A stretch of 64,000 bases of DNA from Cruorifilaria tuberocauda (Eukaryota > Nematoda > Chromadorea > Rhabditida > Onchocercidae), in the NCBI GenBank assembly GCA_013365365.1, contig JABVXU010000015.1, positions 124,001 through 188,000 on the forward strand, written 5' to 3'. Shown in pieces: positions 13,811-26,500 of this stretch (the first letter of the stretch is position 1; each line of letters starts with the position of its first letter). The position numbers were made by a program, and so were the translations under genes. The notes under the pieces are model-generated. The model had not been told where the DNA came from and made no database searches. It saw nothing but the letters and a program-made list of their open reading frames with translations.

Positions 13811-16800
13811 AGGGAAGAAGACGATAAATTATGAAATAGCTTCTAAAAAAGGTTATCAATTATAAGGCAGAATGATGAATTATATTTAAGCTAAACTAAC
13901 TCTCTTTAATATCAGAGAAGTAAGTAATCGACAACGATAGCAAAACTTTATTTCACATATTAGCGAAAGTGAACAACGACTTGCTTTATATTATAAGGGA
14001 TGGAAGAGAGGAGAATGATGATGTGAAATATTTAGAAAGTCTAAATGGAATTAAATGATTGTTTATAGAGTGCTTAATTCGTCCATTTGCAATCTTATAT
14101 TTATGATATAAATTGTCCTGTCCATTTGTTGTTTGATATTTATGATAACTTTACCAAATAATTCTTAATTTTTGAGAAAAATTTTGACCAAAGAAGAAAA
14201 GGTTTTTATCGATGGAGTGGTTCTTCCGAATAGCTATAAAACGAGAAAATATTTTCATACATACCATGCATCATTATCACTTGCATTTTACATTGCTTTT
14301 TTTGCCATTATTCAGGAAAATTAATCGAGCATTTAGGAAAAATTCAAATGATAACTAATCACTCTCAAATATCATAAAATTGCTTTTCATTTTTAAAGAT
14401 AATTTACTTGGTAAGTAATTTTGTATTAATTCTTTCTCAAGCTTATGACAACATCTAACAAACGAGTTTTACTGCGGACACTTTATGATGATTATTATTA
14501 AACAAGCCTGAAGTTAATGTTGAATCATGATTGTAACAAGTAATGATTAACTGAGAATGAAAATATATAAACTGTAAAGAGAAGCATAATTTTGTAAGTG
14601 TTAAATTCCTATCCTCAAAAAATACAATGATTAAATTTTTATTGACTAAAAAATGTTTAGTAATGTACAGATAAAAGCCATGAAATATTTCATTACACAA
14701 ATAAGAAAAATATTATGAGGTAATATAATACAATAAAACCTGAAAGTTATTATTAACGCTCGAAATTAGATCAGCTAGATTTGCCCAGAGTGAAAAATGA
14801 TATGAACAATCAATGCATATAACCAAGTGAAATGATAGTAAAAGAACTAAAAGAAAAGCAAACAGAGAAGATTGTTCAGATAAATTTGTTATCACAACGC
14901 GAAAGCTGCAGATTTGTTGACCGGTGTGCAGCTGCTATCATCCGTTAGGTTTGGTTATATTTCGTTAAGTGGCATTTCCTTCTCTTAGTTTAAGAATGCA
15001 ATTAGAAATTGCGAAGCATTTAATATTAACGATATCATTTTTAGACTTCTGTGATAAATTTTATTTCAGGAAATGATGTTTTTATATATGTTGGCATATT
15101 CAGTATATCAAAATAGTGAGATTTTTTTTTCAGAATTCGAGATCGTTTTCCTAATTTAAAATCATTCAACTGCTAATAAAAAGTGCAATAGAGTTGATTA
15201 CTATTGAACGACAAATCATTTAGTTAAGTTGTAGGACGTGAAATTAACTTATAATGTCTAAAAAGTGTTTTTAAAAAGCCTGCTGGGAATATTCTGATAT
15301 AAATTACTTGGGATATATACTATCCGAAATGCCATACCGTATGAAGCGCTAGTCAGCACGTCATAAATTTTGCAAAATTGAAGCAATTTCGAAAATTGGC
15401 TAAAGCGTTTTAGAACGATGCTTGTTTGCATTAGATGTTAAGTGTGAAACAAATTGGTTCAGCTTCTTGTGCTCAATGAAGAAGGAGATGCAAAACGAAT
15501 CAGACCAAACGATTATTATTGAAATCTATAAAATTTAATTAATATCTGTGCACAAAGTAAATTATCTCAAATGATAAACCGCTAGAATAGAGCTAGAGAA
15601 GAAAATTTTGTTGTTCAAGCACTAAATACATGTCTACCACATTGAAAATTCTAATTGTATCTCTAATGAAAATTACGAAAACTATGAAGTGCATAAAAAT
15701 TCTAGCAACTTAATTCAAGAGCATCAGTTATATTATGCGCTTAAATTAAATGAACAATAAAGTGTGTGTTGATTGAAATATAAATTTCAAAAAATCCAAT
15801 TTACATTGCAATAAATCTTTCCAACACTGATATGATTTCATGAGACTTTGCTTGAAAATTTCCATTGTAATTGAATTTGAAAATATTCAGTATAATCATA
15901 GTTTGCAGAGAGTCACAACGAACTCCTCATTTCTTGCGATTATTCTAAGCGATCACTTCCTTGAATGTAAGTAGAAAATGTCTTTAGTATGTCTCGTGTA
16001 ATTATTAAATTTAGTATTGAGGCTGACTAAGAACTATAAGCTAGGAAGATTTTTAGATGAGAGTATATTATAACACACGTCTTAGAAAAAATGAACTAAA
16101 GAAATTAGCGCAGTTATCCCTACGCTGTAAAGAAGATGACAGAAAAGTTATTATTCCAGCAAGGGAAGCACTTTAACCTTAACTGGAAATATTAAGTCAT
16201 TATCAAGCTGTACAAGATGGTTTCTATCAGTATTCATCTGGCCATTATCATATCGTAGCACCCGTCGTTACCCTTGGAAATTTAAGATCCTAATTTGTTT
16301 AAATAAAAGAAAGTGAAAAATGAGTGCAATTGACAGCGCTTCAAAACAGGCAAGGAACAGTGAAGTAGACTGTATGTGTGTGTGTGTGTGTGGTTTTTTT
16401 TTCTTTATTCACTTACCAAAAATATTTGGATGATATGAACTGATCAGGAATAGAGGTATTATAATAATAGTAACAGTAAGTATAATCATTACAATCTATT
16501 AAAGTTATTTTTCCGATTAATGGATTAATTAATTGTGAAACTAGATTTTATGATTTACATAGGAATCTTTTTTCTTACACACAAGATATTGTCAATATTC
16601 AATTTCTACTTTCTGAACAGTCCTAACAATTTCTAAATTTCACTTCTCATTTTTTCTTTTGTTTATGCTTTTCGATGAATTAATGATTTCTGATATTCTT
16701 TAAATATAAACGGTTTCGCAGCGAAATCTCTCTGTTAGTCGTCTAAAATTAGCGCGCTTCATTGATTGATACGTGAGGGCGATGTTGGAATAGACCTAGC

Positions 16801-17651
16801 AGCTTTTTTACTTTTTTACCTCAGTTACCTGTTATTATTCGTTTTCTTTGAATGTCTCATAATTTTAAACATTTCTGAATGAGTGCATGTACATGTTTTA
16901 CCATTAGAAGTTATAGCAGGAAGAAAAGATTTCTTCAACTTCACCTCCTCCAACAATACTTGTGCTGTCTGATCATTTCAAAGAAAAATTGATTGCCTCT
17001 TTCATTAAAGGGCATTTACTCATCTTCTTCAGGTGAAAAGTATCAACATCAATAATAACATGAATTTTGAGGTTTGTACATAAAACTTCTCAAGTTCTCC
17101 ATTCACCCTCCCTCTTCTATCATCCTCACATTTACCTCTTCTGATTCTTCTAATTCCTTATCCTTGATTTCCAACTGTCAGTAGCTGATATTAACGAATT
17201 AAGTAGTCTGAGACGCCAGGCCAAATATTAGTGATGGATTACGTATTTACAATGGTTTTAAAAACATTTAATATATGAAATAGTTAAAGGACGGATTAAA
17301 TAATTGCGGAGATCAAGTAAATTAGATATTCAGGTTACAGAGCAAGCAATTAGATGCATGAGTCAAGCAGTTAGATATTTAGATTGCAATTCTCATACTG
17401 TTCGTTATTCATCTCTTTCATTTGTTGCTGTTTATACGCTATTGTTGTTTACATCATGTATCTGTCTACTTTTCTTTTTTTTATGCAATCATTTTTATAT
17501 AAAAAGCAGTGCTACTACAGATTTTATGGAATAAATTATTTGTAGAAACACAAGTGTAGCATACTGTGGTTACTTTTCTATGATGAAATTCTATTGAAGC
17601 ATCGATTTCGTATGAATTTGAGAGAGCTCTAAAATACTGCAGTAAAAACAG
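13811..17651. other. 3.8-kb divergent intergenic region between lev-9 (-) and taspase (+)
   Basis: Should hold the promoters of both divergently transcribed genes. ORFs in it (for example 14713-14895 minus, 17304-17534 plus) are short, AT-biased and lack family motifs. The only clear landmark is a TG microsatellite at 16375-16392. No RNA gene was recognised. Confidence 0.55.
16375..16392. repeat. (TG)9 microsatellite
   Basis: Nine perfect TG units followed by a T tract, within the lev-9/taspase intergenic region. Confidence 0.9.
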
Positions 17652-20137
17652 ATGTGTGCATTTGTAGCTGCACATGCAGGTGCTGGGACACATCTATATA
17701 AAACGGAAGATGTTTGCCTGAAAGCAGTATGCAAGTCAAAAGGAGACATTATTGAAGCGGTTAAGGTTTGCATCTTTGCGTTTATTTTATTTTGAATTAT
17801 TTTTGAAAACGTTTCATCTAGGAAAGCAATCTAAGCTATAATTCTTTAAGAAAGTAATCTAAGAAAGTGATGAAGTATCTGGGACTATAATTAACTATTG
17901 GTTTTAATTAGTAACAATTTAATGCCTTCATATTATTCAGGAACTTGAGAACGACTTTAGGACAAACTGTGGTTTTGGTTCAAATTTGACATTTGATGGT
18001 CATGTGGAATGCGAAGCAGCTTTTACATCTTCCAAAGGTAAAATTTATGTAAAATGTTACAACTTCTGAAGTCTTAAGGACCTGAAAAGTCAAATTTATT
18101 TGAGCAGTTCTAGTTAGACTTTAGCAAAATTAATCAGGGTTTTTCAATGTTTAAGTAAGAAATATTTCAGGATATTGCAGTTTTAAATCAAATGTAGCAC
18201 ATGTAAATTTCTTAATACTCTTCTGTTCAGGCCATGTGTTCGGTGCCGTTGGGGTGGTATCTCGGCTACGGAATCCTATTGAGGTTGCTGCAATGGTTGC
18301 TAAAGGTTTTGTTATAGTAGAATAGTGAAGTTTAATATTTTTGTATTTATGTTACAGTCACTTATGGATTTTTTCGGGAAGCTTTTACGGCTTAGTTTTC
18401 AAAACTGTTATTGTAGAACAGTTGTCTGGCGACAAGCAGTTTGTTCAGCCGACTGTTTTGGTAGGTCGAGGTGCTGAAGACTGGGCTCAAAAGCATGGGA
18501 TTGAACTTTGTGATCCAGCGTCGTTAATATCAAAAAGGTCACAGCAGCAGTGGCAAGAAGCTCGAAAAATCGTTAAAGGCTGGGAAAAGGAAACAATGGA
18601 TACCGTAGGCGCTGTATCGGTAACTATAAGTTCCCTACGATTTGGACATGTCAAATATTTTTTTACGATTTTGTTATTTAAGATTAGTTTCCATTGAAAG
18701 TTGTTCCATTTATTCTCTTCAGTATGAAAATGGTGGTTGTAACGCGGCATGCTCAAGTGGCGGAATTATATTGAAAGCTGAAGGAAGATTAGGCCATACA
18801 ATTCAAATTGGTGGCGCTATTTGGGCCGAACAGAAGAATTCCAAGAGCATTGCAGTTGCACTATCTGGCTGTGGTGAATACATCGGTCAAACACTATTGG
18901 CAAAGACTCTTGCTGAAACTTTATTCAACTGGTAAACATTTTCTTTGGACAAAAATTGCATTCAATTTTAAAAATATTATATTCACTTTTTTACTTTAAG
19001 ATATATAATTAGAGGGATATTCTGCTACAGCCACTGAAAATTTCTAATTAACCGTTTATTTATTTTTGTTGACTTAGATTTTCTTTGTAAATAAATTCAG
19101 TTGTTTTTAGGAACTGTGAAGAAGATGTGATTCTGGATAAAATCAAATATGTTTTTAATGCTATATTTTTACATTCTCCTTATCTACAAACTCGAAATAA
19201 AAGGAATATTCTTGCTGGTGGATTGGTGCTGTTTGTTGATAGAGGTAGAATTCAAATGATAGAAATATCATAGGGGAAAGAACTCAATTTGTCGTAGATC
19301 TTTTAATCTTATTATTGATATTGTTAGAGGGTATAAATCGGATACGTCTAAAGGATTTTTTCACCAAACCCAGAATAAGATCAGAAATTCACCAATCAAG
19401 AGGAATGTACGAGTATGTGCTATTCCTGATTAAGCTTGTAAACGTAAAATCGTTTTATCTCCTACGTGTTACATGCATCGGAATAATGCTAAATATTCTG
19501 AGTACTTTCTGACTCATTTATTCCTTAGTATCTTCAACATTACGAATGGAGAGTTCACTTTTCGTAACTGTTTAATTTAGCTTGAGGTTTTTGGCTTTCT
19601 TTCTCCGAAAAGAAATCCATTTCAGAAGTTGGTCTGCAAGATGCTTAAATTGGTGAATCTTTTTTTGCGTTATACAATTCTTTCAAAATGGCATCCACTA
19701 GTTAATGAACAAGTTTATGAATAGCGCGTAAAAATAACAGCCTCAGAATTAAATGTGTCTTGTAGTTGGATTGTTCATTTCACACCACGAAAAGATCTTA
19801 GGATGAATTTTATAGCTTTTTGTTTCATGAGTGTTTTTTTGATATCAGCGGTGTCGGAAAAATTTAGTCTTCGCAACCGTTTTCAGAAGTAAGTTTAAAC
19901 TGGTTCGATTACATTCAAATTAACGAAATTCAGTTTAACAAATGATTAAAAAGGAAGACATGCAAGTATTTCATTTCAGGAAGTGGATGTGCAGAACTTG
20001 TTTCATTTCACAATACAGCGGAATTGACCTTTGCATTTTTTGGAAATGGAACTGGGATGAAGTACCGTTCTCGTTCAATTTCCAATGATTTTATTGCACA
20101 TTCTTTTTCTTTGAGAGATTACATCGATCTTTGCTGA
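17652..20137 (+). CDS. tasp1: Threonine aspartase 1 (taspase-1)
   Basis: An Ntn-hydrolase that cleaves itself and then cuts nuclear substrates (MLL-type methyltransferases and TFIIA in other animals) after aspartate. Seven exons in frame: 17652-17765, 17941-18037, 18231-18305, 18417-18619, 18723-18931, 19111-19244, 19980-20137; 329 aa against 420 in human. Exon 1 reads FVAAHAGAGTH, the HAGAG signature of the family. Exon 2 has GFGSNLTFDGHVECEA, matching the GSNLNLLGEIECDA block. The autoproteolysis site is MDTVGAV at the end of exon 4, placing the nucleophile threonine at about residue 158. Exon 5 carries SSGGIILKAEGRLGH and SGCGEYIG, and exon 6 ends in LAGGLVLF. The segment before the cleavage site is clearly shorter than the human activation loop. 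An in-frame TAA lies just before the ATG, and an acceptor-like ACAG directly precedes it. Plain glycosylasparaginase is less likely given D-T-V-G-A-V and SGCGE. Confidence 0.9.
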
Positions 20138-20579
20138 TCTTTTCGTTGAACTTTAAGTTATTAATGCGAGATTGAGGTTATTTCTTTAATGTGATTATTT
20201 CATTTTATTGTCAAAACTATTGATTTGAAATAAAATGTTAAATTTCGTGATCATATCTGTTTTTACAACTGGTTTTTAGTGCTTTTGATTTACCTGATAG
20301 TCGTATAACTAGCAGAGCTGGCAGTTCACATTAGTAGTTCGCATAGGCATAGTGTAGTCATGCGGTACTTGACAACTGAGCTTTAAAATGTTCGATATCT
20401 AGTTTCATTTGAACAATAGATGCATATGTGATTGAAATTTACCATAGTACTATGTCTACTATTTATTTTTGATTTAAAAATGAAATTTAAACGCACTCGT
20501 TTCTACAAGATTAATTTTCACTACATTGATGCGTTTTCTGCTTGTTTACTTTTTCAATGGACTTGATCCTTTTAAGCAA
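20138..20579 (+). other. Intercistronic spacer between taspase and CAP-D2
   Basis: 442 bases between two same-strand genes. It holds an AATAAA at 20229-20234, about 92 bases after the taspase stop. The spacing would allow an operon, but no clear U-rich element was identified. Confidence 0.45.
20229..20234 (+). promoter_or_regulatory. Polyadenylation signal AATAAA for taspase
   Basis: AATAAA about 92 bases after the TGA, within the T-rich 3' flank. Confidence 0.5.
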
Positions 20580-23500
20580 ATGCACGGCTTAGCAAAAAAG
20601 TTTGTAATTCCTTGTCGAGATGATGATTTGTTGGAAAAAAGCGACGATTTTTATACGATTAGTGCACGTCCTCAATTGGATGAGATTATTTCAAAAGTGT
20701 TCCGTAAGATTTTTCAATATTTCTTTATAAAGATGAAAGCTTGTGTTTTTACCTTGAAAAGACACTTAGGAATAAGTGATATTTTTTGGAAGCGGAGTAT
20801 TTACAAATTACTACAATTAGTTTTTTCGCACAATTTAAGCAAGGAAGCATATTCCTGAGATTAAAGGAACATTCCATCACTTGAACTAATTTTTTTCAAA
20901 TGTTGTAATCTTAGTTATTGGTAATGTATGATGTCCTTCAGAATTTCATCATGACATAGATGCTGGCAGATGGTCGCGAGTTATCGACAGATTCGATTAC
21001 TTATTTTTTACTATAAAGTAGGTCATCATTTACAATGTGAATAAAATCATAGTGTTTTGATATTTAAGTATCTCACTCTCATTCTATACCACTGAAATCT
21101 AAGTGAACAGTATGAAGCTTCCAGATTTCAGTGCAATGAATTTCAAAGTTTTAATTTTCCATTTTCTTCCATATTTTTTTCTGTTTCCCACTGATGCAAA
21201 AGTCACGCATATTTTCCTACATCAGTTTTCGTTGATAATTTACTGCGTTATGCTCCTTCACTGATTGTTTGCAGACCATTTTCCGAGGGCGAACCGTGGC
21301 GTCTTCGTGCCCAGCTAATCTCGGTTTTAAATGCCGGTATATTTTAATTATTGGACCACAAATCGCCTTTTATTATTTAATTAATTGCTTCGAAACCTTT
21401 AAATTCTTTATTTCAGGCTTGAAGCTCACATTAGACAGCATCGAAGAATTGTTACCAATGCTGACAAGTGAGGCGGAAGCGGAATTAGCACAAGATTTAT
21501 TTGCTGAAAGAGAAATGCACGCACGGGCATTTTTAATGTATGTATATTTGTTGTGCCGACTTGCTGTTCTTTTTGAAAAGGAATCATCTAATCGGTTTGT
21601 GTTTTACTTCATTTGGAAACAGTCTTATTTAGGTTTTAATGTTTATATATATATATATATATATGTATTTAATATTGCGATTATTATTAAAATGCTAAAA
21701 TGTTGCTAGTTTATTTCGCATTTCACTATTCATTTTCCAGAATATTTTACACTTTATTGTCTGTTTTCACTTTGAATAAACTACTCGTTGTTTGGTTTTT
21801 TTCGGTTGAATTTTCAGGTCAGGGAATTTGAAATGTTAACTTCACGAAACTTTTATGCACATTCTTTCTATTAATTTTAGGCAGTCAGAATCATCGAGCA
21901 CCAAGAAAGGCCGTAAAGCAGTGTCAGATAAGGCAGATGATCAATACATGATTCAATGGACATGCGATCGAGGCAATATTTTGAAATTGTTGCGCCGTGC
22001 ATTTTCAATGAATAGTATTGATGCACAAGGACGACAACGTAATACGGCTATTCGCTTTCTTTGGCAACCATCTATTGTGCCTCTCGAACTGTTAAAGTAA
22101 TCGCGAAACTTATTATTCATTATTGCTTTTGCTTATGTACTTCAAGTAAATCGTATAATGCACTACAGTGTATTAATACTGAAGTTTCTTGAAATTACCT
22201 AGTCATTTGTATATATCAGAAGACATTTTTTTGAATCTAAGTGCATCTAAGCAAGTTTCATAGCATTATGAATTACATTTTGATTTTTCTTGTTTTTTAA
22301 ATAAAAATTTTTGCTATTTTTTGAGGATTTCAAAACACTTGGCTTACAAATTTCTCGAAAATCCAGAACTCAGTAAAGTTAGTGGACGCGACTGGTTGCA
22401 GACAATATTTGGCTATCTCAAAGTTATTTGTATTGACTACAGCGAAGTTGCTAGTGAATATTTCTGTTTTTCCTATTCAATAAAGATGATTTCTCAATTC
22501 TCTTCTTCAAAGTCAAGCTAAAATGATTTGTTATACTAATGATTGGATTTACTAACAAGATGGTTAGCCATTCGTTATGGATAAAAATATTTAGTAGTTG
22601 AACTACTTCGTAAACATTCAGTGCATTGTTTTTTATTGCAGAAGTTGGCGCTAAACTGGTGAATTTGATGAAACGTCTTGATTACTTATCACTTTCTTCG
22701 TTAACGCAGTCACCGTTTGTTGATGCAATCGAATCTGTTTCTTATTACGATGATATGGACACTCTTTTCCAGTCAATGCTTTCGGCACTTAGTAAGTCGA
22801 ATGTGAATTTATAAATGTTTTTCAAAAATCACTACTGGATTTCGAAGAATATTTTAGTGCTTGAATTATTTCTTATCAACTATGACGCATAAAAGCTACA
22901 GATTTCTAAAAAGTTACGTATACCTTGTAGAATATCTTACAGCATTTTTTTGTAATTCAAATCTTTTCTGATATGGTAATGTAATCATTCCGGCAGTTGT
23001 TGAAATTCGCAATCTCTGATTTTAATATGTTGGACATTCTTGTTATTTTTGTAGAAACATACAATTTAGGTCGTTTATCGAAAAATGATTTTGCTCGTAG
23101 TGATGTATCAGCTCGACCATTTTCTTTGTTCATTGTTTCTTTAGCCGAGAAGAAACCATATTTATTGAATAAACATATCGTCAATATTGCTCCATTTCTG
23201 TCGGATGATGTAATTTTTATCTTTTTTTTTAATGTTGTTTTTGGTATATCTTATTTTTACACATTTTGAAATACAAAATACTGTATTTTTCTAGCCGGCT
23301 ACTCTTCGCTGTGCCGTCCTGACTGCCTTTGTCGAAATTGTTATGGTTGTGTATAAAGGAAATTTACCCGAAGGCAATTTTCGAAGATCACGCGATCGGC
23401 TTCTTCTTCATTTGCAGGTTTAAGACTTTGTTTAAAATATCTTCATATATTGTAAGATGAAAATATAAAAAAATAGAAAAATTTTATTATTTCTTTTGTT

Positions 23501-26500
23501 CATCATTGATCCAAATGAATTGAAGGATCATACGGTTGATGTAAATGCAGTGGTACGTTCTCGATCCTTGCAATTGTGGACACGTTTAGCTCGTGCTTCG
23601 CAAATACCGATAGTTTTTATAAGTGGTGGTCTCATTCGTGATGCTGGTGGACGTTTGATAGACAAATCAGTGTCAGTTCGGCGGAATGCTGCTACATTCT
23701 TAAGCGCCATTTTAGAATATAATCCATTTGGAGCTTCTGTAAGTAGGAATTTATATTCTTTCAGCGAAAGAATTTAATAATCTTAACAATGCTGTTGCGG
23801 GAAATTCGTGATGTAATTTGCAGTTTTGTTAAAATTTATTTGTAAGTGCAACTCATGAAAATTTTTGTTTCACTTAAATTATTTTTATAGTTGAATGCCG
23901 ATGATTTGGCAGATGTCATCAGTCGTCTTGAGGCAGAACGATTTGAGCTGAAGAATACTAATCCAGGTAAGAGAAATTGAAAAATTATGAAAAAAAAATA
24001 ATAATGTTTTACCTATCGAAAAATTTTGCGAGAAAATAGCAAAAAATATCTACATGGATTATTTATTAATAAATTAAATAATATGCAATTTTTTGATTCT
24101 GTCATTGGGAATTACGGAATACCTTTTGATGATGTGTGGCTGTACCCAAGACACTTGCTTAACATTCACTAGACGGAATAAATCTTTCCGTCTTATTCAT
24201 CATTTCCTCATTTCTAGATAATCCTGATTGTTTAAATCGTTCCTGAACTGCAGTGATACATTTTTGCTTGCAGAGAAGGAAGGAATTAGAAAAGCCTGTG
24301 TTGAATGGGCATCTATGAAAGAAAACTTAATTCAGTGGATTACAAAAGCAGTCAAACAAAGACTGAGCAAGCGGAATACAGATGATGATGAAGTAGACAG
24401 CACTATTGGTCAAAACGGGAATGAAAATGCTGGTATTTTTGCATTTATTGATTCCATAATGATATAAATGTCTTCTTTTGCATAACAGCACCATTTTTAG
24501 CAAATTGATGCTAAATAGGAAGTTCTGTAGGAGACATAGAGAATATTTATGCTGAGGTCAGTGGAACAAATGGCATCGGCACTACTGCGGTTGACGAATG
24601 TATCATTGATGATGACGTCACTCTCGAAGAGTATGTGTTATTTTTAATATTCATTCTCTGCTGAATATATAGAGTAAGCAAATGAAATCATATGCTATTT
24701 TTTTGGTTTTTTCCAGGTTGATAACTAAAATTGTGCATGCTCTTGAAAATCGTGGAACATGCCGTGCGGCTATCGAAGTACTTGTTCGAGCAGCTCTCGA
24801 TGGCAGATTCCCCACTGTTAACAGGTTTTGTTTTTCTCTTTTATATAATACAAAATTTGTAGCTAGATTGCATTATTCAACAAGGTAGAAGTTTGCCAAC
24901 AAAATCGGTGGCAAGCTACCAACACAGTGATATATGATGAAATGCGTACACCATTATTACTTTTTAGGAAAAATATCTTATTGTTTGTTTATTGCTGAAT
25001 AGTATAAATTTACTTTATTTTAGGAATGGATCAGCCGATGAAATTATTCGGGAATGTTATGAGTCATTGCAAGTGTACTATTTTGGTATACTTTTTAGTC
25101 ACTATAAATTTTTCTCTTTTTCCCAAAATATCACTGCAGGTTTTTGCTATCCATTGATTAAATTATTGCTTAGATGAACATAAAAGAATGCAGTTAGCTG
25201 ATGATGAGGAGATGTTGGAGTTGGAAGATCGGATTGGAGATTACCAAAAAACGATGGAAGAATTGGGTAATAAGATCAAACTACATGAGGTATAAACGAT
25301 TTTTTCACATCCGGAATACAAGCATTGTCTAAATAAATATCAAGAATGTCAAGAATGATTTAATAATAAGGATAAACAAATCATAAATATGTTTTTAGCA
25401 TGCTTATTCAAAATAATATCCTATTTTTAGAATGCTATAATGTTTTCATTGGAAATTGAAAATTGTATGAAACTAGCATTACGATCGGTAATGTATGGAC
25501 AAGCTAATGAATTGACTGAGATTATTCATTTTATTGTGGAAGCAAATAAGTTTGGAATTCGTGGCTCGGAGAAAGGAGTTCGTGAATTGTTCAAAGTCGT
25601 TTGGAGGCGAGATAATGCAATTAAAGAAATTATCATAAATGCTGCTCGAGACTTATTTATCTCTGCAAACAAGTTTGTTTTCATGTTTCCAAGTTATGTA
25701 TACTGTCTCTTTTGTAAATTGGAGGATTTCTTTATTTTGAAGAAATCTGTTATTTTTTTCATTCATTAAAAATTCTCAAGTTCCTTAACGAATAATTTTA
25801 TTCAATCGTTTTGAATGAAATGCTCACTTAAAATTTGTGGTAGAGTTGAAAATATTGCGGAATCAAAAGAAAGACCCTTGACATCTTATCTTTATTGCTT
25901 TTTAAGAGAGAAAAATTTCATGAAATCAGTCACAATCAGTAGTATCCTATTTTAAGTGTAACTTCAGACAGAAAAGGGACCTTTTAGGAAACATTTATTT
26001 TCAATTTCGATCAGAAATCATTTCATTCAGAGATCGAGATGTTAGTGCACGGAGAAGTGCGGAAAATCTCATCAAAATAGTTCTTGGTATCGGTGAAGAA
26101 GAAAGAGTATCCGTCGAGGAGGTGAGATTATTATGGAATATGCTCTTATTAAAAGTAGTCTCAATGGAATTTACGCAGTTATTTTTAATTTTTTGAAAAG
26201 TAATTTACTTGTCTGATTGATTAGGTGCTTTGCTTGATGGCTCGGGAAAACCGCTGGGATATTGATTTGCTTGATGTACTCTCTGCAGTAGTCTTTGAAA
26301 CTCAAGGCGCATCTCGCATTGCAGCTTTGCGTCTCTTTTCTATCATATGCAGGTATTTTATTGTGAAATACTCTAATTTGAAAGACTTGAACTATTGCTT
26401 CACCGCTTTATCCGTAAATACTTCGAAAATATTTTTTGATTTTTTTAGAGCTAACAAAGAATTTATGCGGGAAAGATTGAATTTTTTTATTGAATTAACG

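Noticed and set aside
14455..14895. Minus-strand ORFs upstream of lev-9
   Set aside because: Low-complexity, no motif, and no splice phase that joins them to lev-9 exon 1, which already has a signal peptide.
17304..17534. ORF upstream of taspase
   Set aside because: No ATG at its start, hydrophobic AT-rich tail, and an in-frame stop before the taspase ATG.
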